Shown in pieces: positions 27,573-37,923 of a DNA stretch of 64,000 nucleotides. Made by a program: the position numbers and the translations under genes. Within the stretch, counting starts at the first letter, position 1, and every line of letters begins with the position of its first letter. The stretch comes from Ruegeria meonggei (GTDB taxonomy: Bacteria > Pseudomonadota > Alphaproteobacteria > Rhodobacterales > Rhodobacteraceae). Where the stretch lies: contig NZ_FWFP01000009.1 of the NCBI RefSeq assembly GCF_900172215.1, positions 62,001-126,000 on the forward strand. Direction: 5' to 3'. The notes under the pieces were generated by a model. It searched no databases, was not told the origin of the DNA, and saw only the letters and a program-made list of their open reading frames with translations.

Positions 27573-28400
27573 CTACTGCCCGGCAGGCAGGAATGTGCTG
27601 GGGTGCATGATAATGTCGAAATGATGCATCCCATTCTGCAGATCAAAGCCGACCGAATGCCCGCCCTTGCGCAGCAGTTCCGCGTACTCCCGGCTTTGGC
27701 GGATAAATTCGGGTGTGTCCCGTTCTGCCACTGTCACATGGTATCGCGGGCCGGGGGCGGGCAAATGCAGGATCGGGGATAGGTCATGCACCTCAACCGG
27801 ACTCAGCTGCAACGGATCGTTCACCGGCGTCAGGCTGATCGGTTCCAGATCATAGACGCCACTGATCAGGATCACATCGCGCACCCGCAGCCCGGCACGT
27901 GCCAGTTCGTCAGCTGAGGTGGCCATGACCATGGCGACCAGATGTGCCCCGGCACTGTGCCCCGATAGGGTGATCCGTGACGGATCGAACCCCAGATTGA
28001 AGGCGTTCGCTGCAAGCCAAAGCAAGGCGTCGCGGCATTCGTTGACCATCTGATCCAGCCGCGCATCCGGGGCGAGCGTGTAGTTCAACGTGGCAAAGGA
28101 TTGCTCGGCCTCGATCAGTGCGGGGGCCATCATCGCCGATTCGCGCTGGCTGAGCGCTTGCCAATATCCGCCGTGAACAAAGACGTGCAGCGGCGCGCCT
28201 GCTCCCTTCGCGGGAAAGAAATCCAGCACTTGTGTCGGCGATTCGCCATAGGCAAGGTCTTCCCGCACTTCCATCCTCGCCCGGTGCTGCGCGCTGAGTG
28301 CGGTGTAGCTGTCCAGATAAGGTGTCAAATCGCCACCGACCATCGAACTGGGCGAATATTCCTGATCCAGTTCTTCCTGCGAAAACCCGCGATACAGCAT
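27573..28400 (-). CDS. arylformamidase-like alpha/beta hydrolase (kynurenine formamidase)
   Basis: A 275-residue alpha/beta hydrolase with oxyanion motif HVFVHGGYWQALS, nucleophile serine in LSGHSAGAHLVAM, and a C-terminal catalytic histidine (NGMHHFDII). This resembles animal-type kynurenine formamidase rather than the bacterial KynB cyclase-like fold. Three bases separate it from the tryptophan 2,3-dioxygenase gene upstream, so hydrolysis of N-formylkynurenine is the likely job. The assignment rests on fold motifs plus neighbour. Confidence 0.85.
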   Translation of the reverse strand: MLYRGFSQEELDQEYSPSSMVGGDLTPYLDSYTALSAQHRARMEVREDLAYGESPTQVLDFFPAKGAGAPLHVFVHGGYWQALSQRESAMMAPALIEAEQSFATLNYTLAPDARLDQMVNECRDALLWLAANAFNLGFDPSRITLSGHSAGAHLVAMVMATSADELARAGLRVRDVILISGVYDLEPISLTPVNDPLQLSPVEVHDLSPILHLPAPGPRYHVTVAERDTPEFIRQSREYAELLRKGGHSVGFDLQNGMHHFDIIMHPSTFLPAGQ

Positions 28401-28403
28401 TGC

Positions 28404-29285
28404 CTACTCCTGCCCGCTATACATCAGTTCCGTGCGCATGTCGTAGAGGTCATGAAAGAACCGCAGCTCCAGCGCTTTGCGCAGGAACGCCACACCGCTG
28501 GACCCGCCGGTACCTGGCTGCATGCCGATAACCCTCTCGACCGCAGTGGCATGGTCAAAGCGCCAGCGTTGGAACAGGGATTCCACATCCATCAGCTTTT
28601 CCGCCAACGCATACAGATCCCAGTATTTATCCGTGTTGCGGAACACATTGCACCAGATTTTCACCACGCGCGGATCGCCGGAATAGGGCTGCGCATAGTC
28701 GCGGTTCAGCAAGTCGGCGGGCACGTCGAACCCTTGTCGCGCCAGCATGTGCAGCACTTCGTCGTAAAGCGAGGGTTTGGTCAGGGCTGCATTCAGCATC
28801 TCCATAACTTCAGCGTCATGTTCATGCACCTTCAGGGTCGAGGCGTCCTTATTGCCCAGAATGAATTCGATCTGGCGATAGCCATAGCTTTGAAATCCGG
28901 AAGAGCTGCCCAGTGCCTGCCGGAATGTCATGTAGTCAGCGGGCGTCATGGTCAGCAGGGTCTCCCACGCGGTGATCAACTGCCGCTGGATCGCTTTGAT
29001 CCGGTCAAGGTTCTTCATCGCCGGGCCAAATTCGTCCTGTTGCAGGAACCGGCGCACTTCGACCAGTTGGTGGTGCATCAGTTTCAACCACAGCTCACTG
29101 ACCTGATGGATGATGATGAACAGCATCTCATCGGGTTGGGCCGGGTCCTGAAAGGTCTTTTGCAGGTTCAGGAGCGTTTTAAGCTGCAGGAAATCGCCAT
29201 AGCTATTGCGATGCGTATCCGCGAAATCGGTGACCAGCGAGTCCTCGATTCCGCGCTCCAGATACCTGTTATCCTTGTCGCCCAT
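28404..29285 (-). CDS. kynA: tryptophan 2,3-dioxygenase
   Basis: The 293-residue haem protein shows the family landmarks: TYGDFLQL-like segment (NSYGDFLQLKTLLNLQ), EMLFIIIHQVSELWLKLMHH with the haem-pocket histidine, FRQALGSSSGFQSYGYRQIE and the C-terminal GTGGSSGVAFLRKAL. It oxidises tryptophan to N-formylkynurenine. The ATG at 29285 has GGAGGA just upstream and is preferred over a TTG at 29297. It forms a two-gene catabolic unit with the formamidase; no kynureninase gene is nearby. Confidence 0.95.
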   Translation of the reverse strand: MGDKDNRYLERGIEDSLVTDFADTHRNSYGDFLQLKTLLNLQKTFQDPAQPDEMLFIIIHQVSELWLKLMHHQLVEVRRFLQQDEFGPAMKNLDRIKAIQRQLITAWETLLTMTPADYMTFRQALGSSSGFQSYGYRQIEFILGNKDASTLKVHEHDAEVMEMLNAALTKPSLYDEVLHMLARQGFDVPADLLNRDYAQPYSGDPRVVKIWCNVFRNTDKYWDLYALAEKLMDVESLFQRWRFDHATAVERVIGMQPGTGGSSGVAFLRKALELRFFHDLYDMRTELMYSGQE

Positions 29286-29331
29286 CTGCTCCTCCAAACG
29301 TCCAGGGGTTACTCCTGTGAATATCAGAGCG

Positions 29332-30375
29332 TCAAGTCCAGTCCAGAACCACCTTGCCCGACTGCCCCGATTTCATTGCAGTAAATCCTTGGGCAAAGTC
29401 GTCGACGCCAAAGCGGTGAGTGATCACACGGCTGACATCCAGACCGTTTTGCAACATGGCGATCATCTTGTACCAGGTCTCGAACATCTCGCGCCCGTAA
29501 ACGCCCTTGATGGTGATGGCCTTGAACACGATGCGGGACCAGTCGACGGGGGATTTGCCGGGTGGGATGCCCAACAGGGCGATCTTCCCGCCCATCACCA
29601 ACGCCTCGACCATCTGGTCCAGCGCGACTTGCGACCCCGACATTTCAAGGCCCACGTCAAAGCCTTCTTTCATGCCCAGCTCAGAGATGACGTCCTGCAG
29701 GTCTTCTTTGGTGACATCGACAGGACGCAAAGTTGGCACCACATGTTCGGCCAGTTTCAGGCGATCAGGATTGATGTCGGTGATCACTACGTGCCGGGCA
29801 CCTGCGTGGCGTGCGACTGCTGCGGCCATGATACCGATGGGGCCTGCACCCGTGATCAGCACATCCTCGCCCAACAAGTCGAAACTCAGCGCGGTGTGGA
29901 CCGCATTGCCCAACGGGTCCAGAATGGCGCCGATTTCATCCGGCACATCATCGGGCAGGGGCACGACGTTAAAGGCGGGCAGTTTCAGGTATTGGGCAAA
30001 GGCCCCCTGTTCGTTCACCCCGATCCCGCGCGTGCCGGGGTCCAGATGGAACTTGCCCGCGCGGCTTTGGCGGCTGTCGGTGGTGATCAGATGGCCTTCG
30101 CCGGAACAGCGCTGGCCGATTTCCAGGCCGGTCACGTTTCGGCCCAGTTCAACGATCTCACCGGCGAACTCATGCCCGGTGATCATCGGGGTTGGCACCG
30201 TGGCGGCGGCCCAGTCATCCCAGTTCCAGATATGGATATCGGTTCCGCAAATGCCGGTCTTGTTGACCCGGATCAACACCTCTTCGGGGCCAATTTCGGG
30301 CACTGGGGCCTGCACCATCCACAGCCCTTCCTCGGGCTTGGATTTTTCCAGCGCTTTCATCGTGTTGGGTCGCAT
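29332..30375 (-). CDS. tdh: L-threonine 3-dehydrogenase
   Basis: The 347-residue zinc alcohol dehydrogenase family member matches Tdh: [15 protein letters not shown] (residues 6-20), catalytic zinc ligands in [17 protein letters not shown] and TGHEFAGE, and Rossmann motif [15 protein letters not shown]. It oxidises threonine to 2-amino-3-ketobutyrate. The ATG at 30375 overlaps the kbl stop; a second ATG five codons later matches the usual family start and is also possible. Coupled to kbl, it gives threonine to glycine plus acetyl-CoA. Confidence 0.96.
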   Translation of the reverse strand: MRPNTMKALEKSKPEEGLWMVQAPVPEIGPEEVLIRVNKTGICGTDIHIWNWDDWAAATVPTPMITGHEFAGEIVELGRNVTGLEIGQRCSGEGHLITTDSRQSRAGKFHLDPGTRGIGVNEQGAFAQYLKLPAFNVVPLPDDVPDEIGAILDPLGNAVHTALSFDLLGEDVLITGAGPIGIMAAAVARHAGARHVVITDINPDRLKLAEHVVPTLRPVDVTKEDLQDVISELGMKEGFDVGLEMSGSQVALDQMVEALVMGGKIALLGIPPGKSPVDWSRIVFKAITIKGVYGREMFETWYKMIAMLQNGLDVSRVITHRFGVDDFAQGFTAMKSGQSGKVVLDWT

Positions 30376-31559
30376 CAGATGATCCCCAGTTCTTTGCCGA
30401 CCTTGCCAAAGGCGGCCAATGCGCGGTCCAGTTCATCACGGGTCAGGGCCGCATTCATCTGCGTTCTGATCCGCGCCTGGCCGCGCGGGACGACCGGGAA
30501 GAAAAAGCCCGAGACATAGACGCCTTCGTCAAACAGCTTTGAGGCCATGTCCTGCGCCAGCTGCGCCTCACCCAGCATCACCGGGATGATCGGGTGTTCA
30601 CCGGGCAACAGGTCAAAGCCCAAGCCTTCCAGCCCCGCGCGCCAGTATTTGGCGTTGCCGAACAGTTGCGCGCGCAGCATCTCGCCCTGTTCGACCAGCC
30701 GGATCGCCTCGATCCCAGCGGCGACGATGGATGGCGGCAGCGAGTTCGAGAACAGATAGGGCCGCGCCCGCTGCCGCAGCAGGTCGATCACTGGCTGCGG
30801 CCCGGCGATATAGCCGCCGATTGCCCCTCCAAGTGCCTTGCCCAGGGTTCCCGTCAGAATGTCCACGTCGACGCCGAAATGATCCGGTGTTCCGGCCCCG
30901 TTTGGCCCCATGAAGCCGGTTGCGTGGCAATCATCGACCATGACGATGGCCTCGTACTTGTCGGCCAGTTCGCGGATTTTCGGCAGGTTGGCCAGATAGC
31001 CATCCATCGAGAACACGCCATCGGTCGCAATCATGATATGGCGCGCGCCGTCGTCACGGGCCTGTTTCAGCCAGGCTTCCAGATCGTTCATGTCGTTGTT
31101 CAGATAGCGATAGCGTTTCGCCTTGCACAGCCGCACCCCGTCGATGATCGACGCATGGTTCAGACTGTCCGAGATGATGGCGTCTTCGGGTCCAAGCAGG
31201 GGTTCGAACAGGCCCCCATTGGCATCGAAACAGGCGGCAAACAGGATCGCGTCGTCCTTGTTCAGGAACCGCGCCAGCTTCTGTTCGAGCTCGCGGTGAA
31301 TGTCCTGCGTGCCGCAGATGAACCGGACCGAGGCCATGCCGAAGCCTTTGGGTTCCATCGCGCCCTTGGCGGCCTCGATCAGCGCCGGGTGATCGGCCAG
31401 ACCCAGATAGTTGTTGGCGCACAGGTTGATGACCTGTTTGTCACCCACCGTAATCTCGCCGCCCTGCGGCGAGGTGATCATGCGTTCACGTTTGTACAAC
31501 CCCTCAGATTCGATCTGCGCGAGAGTGTCCGTGATATGGGACAGGAATGCATCAGCCAT
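30375..31559 (-). CDS. kbl: 2-amino-3-ketobutyrate CoA ligase
   Basis: The 394-residue PLP enzyme of the alpha-oxoamine synthase family has [45 protein letters not shown] and the PLP lysine in [17 protein letters not shown]. It splits 2-amino-3-ketobutyrate with CoA into glycine and acetyl-CoA. It overlaps tdh by translational coupling and lies 109 bases after the XRE/cupin gene on the same strand, which probably regulates it. Confidence 0.96.
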   Translation of the reverse strand: MADAFLSHITDTLAQIESEGLYKRERMITSPQGGEITVGDKQVINLCANNYLGLADHPALIEAAKGAMEPKGFGMASVRFICGTQDIHRELEQKLARFLNKDDAILFAACFDANGGLFEPLLGPEDAIISDSLNHASIIDGVRLCKAKRYRYLNNDMNDLEAWLKQARDDGARHIMIATDGVFSMDGYLANLPKIRELADKYEAIVMVDDCHATGFMGPNGAGTPDHFGVDVDILTGTLGKALGGAIGGYIAGPQPVIDLLRQRARPYLFSNSLPPSIVAAGIEAIRLVEQGEMLRAQLFGNAKYWRAGLEGLGFDLLPGEHPIIPVMLGEAQLAQDMASKLFDEGVYVSGFFFPVVPRGQARIRTQMNAALTRDELDRALAAFGKVGKELGII

Positions 31560-31668
31560 GGCGATCTCCGTTCAACTGAGTCGCACTTCTAACATAACGG
31601 ATGCAATTCCCAAATAGGGGAATTTCAGGATTACGGAAAAAAATCCGCAAAGGTGGAAAAATGACGGA

Positions 31669-32235
31669 TCAGGCGTTTTTGACGATCAGAAACACGCGGG
31701 CCGGTCCATCTGACGCCATGATCGCATGCGGTACATCGGCGGCATAGCGGGCCGTGTCCCCCTGGCTGAGGTCCATTGTGGCCGCGCCGGACGTCACGCG
31801 AACCGATCCTTCCAGAACGGTCAGCTGTTCCTGCGCGCCGCGCGTATGCGGCTGGCTGGCCAATGCGCCGTGCTGATCGAACTGAATGTCATAGACCTCA
31901 TGTCCGCCGGCCTCTTCGGGCGGGGAGAGGATGCGTATCCGGCATTTCTCGCCCATATTGTCGATGCTGGGTACTTCGGCATTGCGCAGCACTTCGATCT
32001 GGTCACTGTTGTCTGCGTCCTCCAACAATCCTGCGAAATCGACCTGCAGCGCACGGGTCAGGTTCCACAGGGTCGAGATGGTCGGGCTGCTTTCGCCCCG
32101 CTCGATTTGGCTGACCATCGAACGGGACACGCCGCTGAGGTTTGCCACGGCTTCCAAAGACAGGCCTTTTGCGCGGCGGGCCTCTTTCAGGCGAGCGGGC
32201 AGGCGTGTCAGGATATCGTCTGGGTTTTCCGTCAT
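31669..32235 (-). CDS. XRE family regulator with cupin domain
   Basis: The 188-residue protein combines an N-terminal helix-turn-helix (RLKEARRAKGLSLEAVANLS, GVSRSMVSQIERGESSPTIS) with a C-terminal small cupin (HTRGAQEQLTVLEGSVRVTS to PHAIMASD). This architecture senses small metabolites. It sits just upstream of kbl-tdh on the same strand, so control of threonine breakdown is the obvious hypothesis. Its start codon lies inside a perfect palindrome that may be its own operator. Confidence 0.92.
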   Translation of the reverse strand: MTENPDDILTRLPARLKEARRAKGLSLEAVANLSGVSRSMVSQIERGESSPTISTLWNLTRALQVDFAGLLEDADNSDQIEVLRNAEVPSIDNMGEKCRIRILSPPEEAGGHEVYDIQFDQHGALASQPHTRGAQEQLTVLEGSVRVTSGAATMDLSQGDTARYAADVPHAIMASDGPARVFLIVKNA

Positions 32236-32242
32236 GACGGAA
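32227..32242. promoter_or_regulatory. palindrome over the XRE/cupin start codon
   Basis: A perfect 16-base palindrome, TTCCGTCATGACGGAA, contains the regulator ATG at its centre. Binding here would block its own transcription or translation. A related CGGA/TCCG pair (GGATTACGGA, AAATCCGCAA) occurs around 31628-31650 in the gap ahead of kbl. Confidence 0.6.
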
Positions 32243-32353
32243 TCTCATGCGCGTTTGCGGGTGCCATGTCAATTCCGCTTGTGACGGTACGTCCCATGGG
32301 ACAGCCCCACATGACAAAGGCATAGTGCCGCCAAACCCACGAGGAGTAGAGAC

Positions 32354-33529
32354 ATGAAAGATATCGTCATTCTTGATGGTGCCCGCACCGCAATCGGAAC
32401 CTTTGGTGGGGCGCTGGCCTCGACCGCGCCGATTGACCTGGCAACCGTAGTGACCGAAGCGGCGATGGAGAAATCCGGGGTTGAGGCGAACCAGATCGGC
32501 AATGTGCTGTTTGGTCATGTCATCAACACCGAACCGCGCGACATGTACCTGTCGCGCGCGGCCGCAAAACAGGCGGGCATTCCGGTTGAAACGCCAGCGA
32601 TGAACGTGAACCGCCTGTGTGGATCGGGTGCGCAGGCCATCGTTTCGGCGGTGCAGTCCCTGATGCTGGGAGATGCGGAGTTCGCTGTTGCGGGCGGCGC
32701 TGAGAGCATGTCGCGCAGCCCGTACATCGTACCTCAGGCGCGCTGGGGGGCGAAGATGGGTGATGTCACGTCGATGGATATGATGCTGGGCGCGCTAAAC
32801 TGCCCGTTTGGCACCGGTCACATGGGCATTACGGCCGAAAACGTGGCGGATGAGCACCAAATCACCCGCGAGCAGATGGACGGTTTTGCCATGACCAGCC
32901 AGACCCGCGCGGCAGCAGCCCTGGAGGCAGGCTATTTCCAAAGCCAGATCGCGCCGGTTCAGGTCAAGGTCAAGCGTGACATGGTCGATTTCATGGTCGA
33001 CGAGCATCCCAAGGCGACCTCGGCTGAGGCGCTGGCAGGTTTGCGCCCTGCCTTCCGGAAAGACGGGCGTGTCACGGCGGGCAATGCGTCAGGCATCAAT
33101 GACGGTGCAGCAGCGATAGTACTGGCCACCGCCGAGGCTGCCGAGAAAGCGGGCCTGAAGCCCAAAGCGCGTATCCTGGGATATGGTCACGCCGGCGTGC
33201 GCCCCGAGGTCATGGGCATCGGCCCGGTGCCCGCAGTGCAGAACCTGATGGCCCGCACCGGTCTGTCAATTGACGATTTCGATGTAATCGAAAGCAACGA
33301 AGCGTTTGCATCGCAGGCGCTGGCCGTCAACAAAGAGCTGGGCCTGGACGCGGCAAAAGTGAACCCAAATGGTGGCGCGATTGCATTGGGTCATCCGGTG
33401 GGTGCGACAGGCGCCATTATCACTTTGAAGGCACTGTACGAGCTGGAGCGCACGGGCGGGTCCAAGGGGCTGGTCACCATGTGCATCGGCGGCGGTCAAG
33501 GTATCGCCATTGCCTTTGAGCTGCTCTGA
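32354..33529 (+). CDS. bktB: acetyl-CoA acyltransferase, BktB-like beta-ketothiolase
   Basis: The 391-residue thiolase has the active cysteine in NRLCGSGAQAIVSA (about residue 90), GHPVGATGA with the catalytic histidine, and the second cysteine in TMCIGGGQG. The whole sequence (RTAIGTFGGALAS, GAESMSRSPYIVPQARWGA, YGHAGVRPEVMGIGPVPA) follows the BktB type from polyhydroxyalkanoate producers, which accepts C4-C5 substrates. GAGGAG lies ahead of the ATG. It is divergent from the XRE regulator, which could also act on it. Confidence 0.92.
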   Translation: MKDIVILDGARTAIGTFGGALASTAPIDLATVVTEAAMEKSGVEANQIGNVLFGHVINTEPRDMYLSRAAAKQAGIPVETPAMNVNRLCGSGAQAIVSAVQSLMLGDAEFAVAGGAESMSRSPYIVPQARWGAKMGDVTSMDMMLGALNCPFGTGHMGITAENVADEHQITREQMDGFAMTSQTRAAAALEAGYFQSQIAPVQVKVKRDMVDFMVDEHPKATSAEALAGLRPAFRKDGRVTAGNASGINDGAAAIVLATAEAAEKAGLKPKARILGYGHAGVRPEVMGIGPVPAVQNLMARTGLSIDDFDVIESNEAFASQALAVNKELGLDAAKVNPNGGAIALGHPVGATGAIITLKALYELERTGGSKGLVTMCIGGGQGIAIAFELL

Positions 33530-33543
33530 TCACAAACCAGGCA

Positions 33544-33610
33544 GGGGGGCTGTCTGCCCCCCATCGCACTTTTGGTGCGATTCCCCCCGAGGATATTTTT
33601 AGCCAGATGA
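33544..33610. repeat. Roseobacter-type intergenic repeat with two hairpins
   Basis: Between the convergent bktB and ubiB genes lie hairpins GGGGGGC-tgtct-GCCCCCC (33544-33562) and ATCGCAC-ttttg-GTGCGAT (33563-33581). These are followed by CCCCCCGAGGATATTTTT and AGCCAGATGAAG. I recognise the GAGGATATTTTT-type unit as a dispersed intergenic repeat of Rhodobacteraceae genomes. It may serve as a terminator for both flanking genes. No second copy is seen in this window. Confidence 0.65.
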
Positions 33611-33626
33611 AGCGGGCGGGCTCGGG

Positions 33627-35156
33627 TTAGCCGAAGGTCGTTAGCAGAAGAACCAGAGCGGCACCTGCGGCGGCCCCGATGGTGGCGGGCAAGGCCACGG
33701 ACCAAAGGCGCGAAGGGGTTGGTTCGTCCTTTTGGGTCTGTGCGATCAGCGCGTTTTCCACCAGTGCAGGCAGGCGCGGTCCGAACCGAGCCAGGACCAT
33801 CGCCGTTTTGCCAAAATCCCGCAATGCGGCGCGGGGGCCGATAGATTTTTTGATGTAATCCTCGACCACAGGGCGGGCGACTTCCCAGATGTTCATATGA
33901 GGATCGAGCGAGCGCGCCACACCTTCGACCACCACCATAGTGCGTTGCAGCAAGATCAGCTCGGTCCGGGTTTCCATGCCGAACCGTTCGGTGACTTCGA
34001 ACAGATAGTTCAGCAGTCGGCCCATTGAGATATGGGTGGCATCCATGCCAAAGATAGGCTCGCCCACCGCGCGCAGGGCCCGGGCGAATTCGTCGACATC
34101 TTGGTGGGCGGGGACATAGCCTGCCTCGAAATGCACTTCGGCCACGCGTTTATAGTCGCGGCGAATGAAGCCGAACAGAATCTCGGCATAGACCCGGCGG
34201 GTGTATTCGTTGATTTGGCCCATGATGCCAAAATCATAGGCGATGATGTCGCCATTGGCTGCGACCTTCAGGTTGCCCTGATGCATGTCTGCGTGGAAAA
34301 ACCCATCCCTCAGGGCGTGGAGCAGGAACATCCGCAACACCCGTTCAGCCAGATCGGGGCGGTTATGGCCTGCGGTGTCCAACGCGGCGTTGTCGCCCAG
34401 TGCAATGCCATCTGCCCAGCTGAGCGTCATCACACGGCGCGCGGACAGCGACCACACCACGGGCGGCAGCCAGAAACCGGCGTCGTCCTTGATATTGGCG
34501 GCGTATTCCGAGGCCGCAGCGCTTTCCAGACGCAGGTCCAGCTCTCCGCGAACCACACCGTCGAAATGTTCGATCACCTCCATCGGGCGCAGGCGGCGCG
34601 CACCGGGGGCAAAGAGCTGAACGATCCGGGCCGCGAAATAGAACGCGTCGACGTCTTTGCGGAAGGCGCGTTCGATGCCGGGGCGCAGCACTTTAACAGC
34701 GACATCCTCGCCGGTGCTGGTCAGCTTGGCCTTGTGGACCTGCGCGATCGAGGCTGCCGCAATGGGTTCGCTGAACTCCGAGAACATCTCGGAGACCGGT
34801 TGCCCCAGCTCTTTTTCCACTTCGGCCATGGCCTCATCGCGGGAAAAAGGCGGCAGCTTGTCCTGCAACACGCGCAGCTGATCGGCAAGTTCGTCGCCAA
34901 CCACGTCGGGACGGGTCGAGAGCACCTGGCCGAATTTAATGTAAGCCGGTCCCAATGCAGTCAGCGCACGGGTGGCGGGGGGCATGTTCGGGTCGCCCTT
35001 GTATCCCAGCCATTGGAACGGTTTGCCCAGCGTATGGGCCACGATGCGCAAGGCGCGCGGGGCTTCGAACGCGTCCAGGACGACATTCATGGCGCCTGTG
35101 CGCTCTAACGTGGCGCCTGTGCGGATCAGGCGGATGATGTTATGGGGTCCTCGCAT
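33627..35156 (-). CDS. ubiB: ubiquinone biosynthesis kinase-like protein UbiB
   Basis: The 509-residue protein is a UbiB/ADCK atypical kinase: KxGQ motif in PAYIKFGQVLSTRPDVVGDE, EPIAAASIAQVHKAKL (A-rich loop), DLRLESAAASEYA, HADMHQGNLKVAANGDIIAYDFG with the metal-binding aspartates, and two C-terminal membrane segments (about 480-508). It is needed for ubiquinone synthesis. Three bases separate it from ubiE upstream, forming a ubiE-ubiB operon. Confidence 0.95.
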   Translation of the reverse strand: MRGPHNIIRLIRTGATLERTGAMNVVLDAFEAPRALRIVAHTLGKPFQWLGYKGDPNMPPATRALTALGPAYIKFGQVLSTRPDVVGDELADQLRVLQDKLPPFSRDEAMAEVEKELGQPVSEMFSEFSEPIAAASIAQVHKAKLTSTGEDVAVKVLRPGIERAFRKDVDAFYFAARIVQLFAPGARRLRPMEVIEHFDGVVRGELDLRLESAAASEYAANIKDDAGFWLPPVVWSLSARRVMTLSWADGIALGDNAALDTAGHNRPDLAERVLRMFLLHALRDGFFHADMHQGNLKVAANGDIIAYDFGIMGQINEYTRRVYAEILFGFIRRDYKRVAEVHFEAGYVPAHQDVDEFARALRAVGEPIFGMDATHISMGRLLNYLFEVTERFGMETRTELILLQRTMVVVEGVARSLDPHMNIWEVARPVVEDYIKKSIGPRAALRDFGKTAMVLARFGPRLPALVENALIAQTQKDEPTPSRLWSVALPATIGAAAGAALVLLLTTFG

Positions 35157-35159
35157 GCG

Positions 35160-35912
35160 TCAGATCTTCCAGCCGGAATGTAGCGCGGCGATGCCCAGGC
35201 TCAGGTTGCGGTACTTGGCATTTTCGAACCCGGCGGCGCGGATCATCTCCAGAAACGTGTCCTGGTCAGGGAAATTGCGGATTGATTCCACCAGGTACTG
35301 ATAGCTGTCGTAATCATTGGCGATCAGCTTGCCCATGCGCGGGATGACGTTGAAGCTGTAAAGGTCATAGAGCTTTTGCAGCCCGTCATTGGGCAGTTGG
35401 CTGAATTCCAGCACCATGAGGCGGCCACCGGGTTTCAGCACGCGGAAGGCTTCGTTCAGCGCCTCTTGCGGGCGGGTGACGTTTCGGATGCCGAACGAGA
35501 TTGTGTAGACGTCAAAGGTGTTGTCGTCGAAGGGCAGGGCCATCGCGTCGCCCACCACCCAGTTCAGGCTGTCAGACATCTGGTCAGCTTCGGCCCGCTG
35601 GCGACCTTCGACCAACATGGGTTCCGTCAGGTCCAGTACGGTGGCATGGCCAAAGCCCGCACGTTTCAGAAAGCGGAACGAGATATCGCCGGTGCCCCCT
35701 GCCACATCCAACAGGCGCTGCCCAGGGCGCGGTGCAAGCCAGTCCATCATTGCGTCTTTCCAGACCCGATGGATGCCCATCGACATGACATCGTTCATCA
35801 CATCGTATTTTGAGGCGACCGAGTTGAACACGCCCTGCACACGCCCGGCTTTGTCAGCCTCGCGCACGGTTTCGAACCCGAAATGGGTGGTCTTGTCGCT
35901 GTTGTCGGACAT
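35160..35912 (-). CDS. ubiE: ubiquinone/menaquinone C-methyltransferase UbiE
   Basis: From the ATG at 35912 the protein is 250 residues: [42 protein letters not shown] motif [13 protein letters not shown] and [18 protein letters not shown], all UbiE signatures. It carries out the C-methylation of the ubiquinone ring. Longer frames upstream run into the divergent mutM promoter region and add no family sequence. Its end is three bases from ubiB. Confidence 0.96.
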   Translation of the reverse strand: MSDNSDKTTHFGFETVREADKAGRVQGVFNSVASKYDVMNDVMSMGIHRVWKDAMMDWLAPRPGQRLLDVAGGTGDISFRFLKRAGFGHATVLDLTEPMLVEGRQRAEADQMSDSLNWVVGDAMALPFDDNTFDVYTISFGIRNVTRPQEALNEAFRVLKPGGRLMVLEFSQLPNDGLQKLYDLYSFNVIPRMGKLIANDYDSYQYLVESIRNFPDQDTFLEMIRAAGFENAKYRNLSLGIAALHSGWKI

Positions 35913-35998
35913 AAGCCTTGCCGTTTGTCGAATTTCGCCTCTGTTATAGGGCGATACGAACCGGGCACAATGCGGCCCTTTGGAATAGGAGCCGTGTA

Positions 35999-36850
35999 AT
36001 GCCGGAATTGCCCGAGGTTGAGACAGTAAGACGCGGCCTTTCCCCCGCAATGGAAGGGGTGGTGATCGAAAAGGCGGATGTGAACCGGCCCGATCTGCGC
36101 TGGCCCTTTCCCGACCGCATGGTCGAGCGGCTTACAGGTCAGCGAGTTGACCGGTTGCGGCGCCGGTCGAAATACATCCTGGCGGATCTCAGCAGTGGTG
36201 AAACCCTGTTGATCCATCTGGGCATGTCCGGGCGGATGACCGTGTCGGGTGATCCGCTGGGTCAGTTTGCGCATACGCACCCGATGCCGGAGAAACACGA
36301 CCATGTGGTCTTTCACATGGCAAACGGCGCGCGCATCACCTTTAACGATCCGCGCCGTTTTGGTGCGATGGATTTGTTGCCAACCGCAACGGCCGAAGAT
36401 CACAAGCTGTTGTCCGTTCTGGGGCCAGAACCTTTGGGCAATGATTTTCACGAGCAACATTTGGTCGACGCGTTCCGAAGCAAGAACACTCCGGTCAAAT
36501 CTGCGCTTCTGGATCAGGGAATCGTTGCCGGATTGGGCAATATCTATGTGTGCGAGGCGCTTTATCGCGGCCGCGTGTCGCCACGTCGCAAGGCGGGACA
36601 GATTTCTGTGGCCCGTGTTGCGGCCCTTGTTCCGATCATCCGTCAAGTGCTGCAGGACGCCATCGACGCAGGCGGCTCATCGTTGCGGGATTTCCGGCAA
36701 GCCGATGGAGAACTTGGATATTTTCAGCACAGCTTTGATGTCTACGGGCGTGAAGGCGCGCCCTGCAGGACCCCAGGTTGTGGGGGTGAAATCAAGAGAA
36801 TCACCCAGTCTGGTCGCTCATCCTTCTATTGTGCGCAATGCCAAAGATAG
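35999..36850 (+). CDS. mutM: formamidopyrimidine-DNA glycosylase
   Basis: The 283-residue protein begins with [16 protein letters not shown]: after removal of Met, the N-terminal proline and next glutamate are the catalytic residues. It has the lysine in HLGMSGRM region, NDPRRFG, and a C-terminal four-cysteine zinc finger ([10 protein letters not shown] and FYCAQCQR). It removes 8-oxoguanine from DNA. It is divergent from ubiE, 86 bases apart. Confidence 0.96.
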   Translation: MPELPEVETVRRGLSPAMEGVVIEKADVNRPDLRWPFPDRMVERLTGQRVDRLRRRSKYILADLSSGETLLIHLGMSGRMTVSGDPLGQFAHTHPMPEKHDHVVFHMANGARITFNDPRRFGAMDLLPTATAEDHKLLSVLGPEPLGNDFHEQHLVDAFRSKNTPVKSALLDQGIVAGLGNIYVCEALYRGRVSPRRKAGQISVARVAALVPIIRQVLQDAIDAGGSSLRDFRQADGELGYFQHSFDVYGREGAPCRTPGCGGEIKRITQSGRSSFYCAQCQR

Positions 36851-36916
36851 CTTGATCCAGGTTTTTCGCGTGATAATGAATCGTATCTGAACGGAACAAC
36901 CGAAAGCTCAAACCTC

Positions 36917-37693
36917 ATGGCTTTTGAGACGATCATCGTCGAAATCGAAGACCACGTCGCCCTTATCAAACTCGACAGGCCGGACGCTCTGAACGCGCTG
37001 AACACTCAATTGCTGGGTGAAGTGTGTACTGCGCTGGAAGAGGCCGACGGCAATGACAAGGTGCGCTGCATCGTCATCACCGGCTCAGACAAGGCCTTTG
37101 CCGCCGGTGCGGATATCAAACAGATGTCCGAGATGAGCTTTGTGGACGTCTACAGCCAGAACCTGTTTGGCGACGTCAATGACCGCATCTGTGCGATCCG
37201 CAAGCCGATCATCGCGGCCGTTGGCGGCTATGCGCTGGGTGGCGGGTGCGAGTTGGCCATGCTGTGCGATTTCATCATCGCCGCAGACACCGCCAAGTTT
37301 GGCCAGCCCGAGATCAACCTGGGGGTCATCGCCGGCTTGGGTGGCAGCCAGCGCCTGACCCGCTTTGTCGGTAAGTCCAAGTCGATGGACATGAACCTGA
37401 CCGGCCGCTTCATGGATGCGGAAGAGGCCGAGCGCGCGGGTCTGGTCAGCCGGGTTGTGCCGGCCAAAAAGTTGATGGAAGAAGCCATCGGTGTTGCCCA
37501 GAAGATAGCCGAGAAATCGCAGCTGTCTGCAATGGCTGCAAAAGAGGCGGTCAACCGCAGCTATGAGCTGCCGCTGAGCGAAGGCATGTTGTTCGAACGC
37601 CGGGTGTTTCATTCGATGTTCGCAACCGACGACCAGAAAGAAGGCATGGCGGCCTTCCTTGAAAAGCGCGCAGCGCAGTTCCGGGACAAGTAG
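36917..37693 (+). CDS. enoyl-CoA hydratase
   Basis: The 258-residue crotonase-fold protein has [17 protein letters not shown] (oxyanion hole), the catalytic glutamates in [15 protein letters not shown] and [20 protein letters not shown]. This is the short-chain enoyl-CoA hydratase type (FadB1x/Ech). It hydrates trans-2-enoyl-CoA in fatty acid or amino acid breakdown. It follows mutM by 66 bases and has its own terminator before rpsT. Confidence 0.95.
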   Translation: MAFETIIVEIEDHVALIKLDRPDALNALNTQLLGEVCTALEEADGNDKVRCIVITGSDKAFAAGADIKQMSEMSFVDVYSQNLFGDVNDRICAIRKPIIAAVGGYALGGGCELAMLCDFIIAADTAKFGQPEINLGVIAGLGGSQRLTRFVGKSKSMDMNLTGRFMDAEEAERAGLVSRVVPAKKLMEEAIGVAQKIAEKSQLSAMAAKEAVNRSYELPLSEGMLFERRVFHSMFATDDQKEGMAAFLEKRAAQFRDK

Positions 37694-37718
37694 GCACATT
37701 GCATCGCTGACGGGGATC

Positions 37719-37741
37719 AGGCGGGCCAGGCCCGCCTTTTT
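37719..37741 (+). terminator. rho-independent terminator after enoyl-CoA hydratase gene
   Basis: Stem AGGCGGGC / GCCCGCCT with a three-base loop followed by TTTTT, 26 bases after the stop codon. Confidence 0.9.
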
Positions 37742-37923
37742 CATTCCTGCCCTGCAAATACGAAGAATCGGCTTGGCAAACCCGACAAACTTGGGTAAAG
37801 ACCGCCGCTATACATGCGCGTGCGGCCCGCTCTGGCCCGACTCACACTCGTGATCGACGATCCGGTGCGGAATTTTCCGTGGCGCGCAAACCCAGATAAC
37901 CGCACCGAACAAAGGTCACACAC

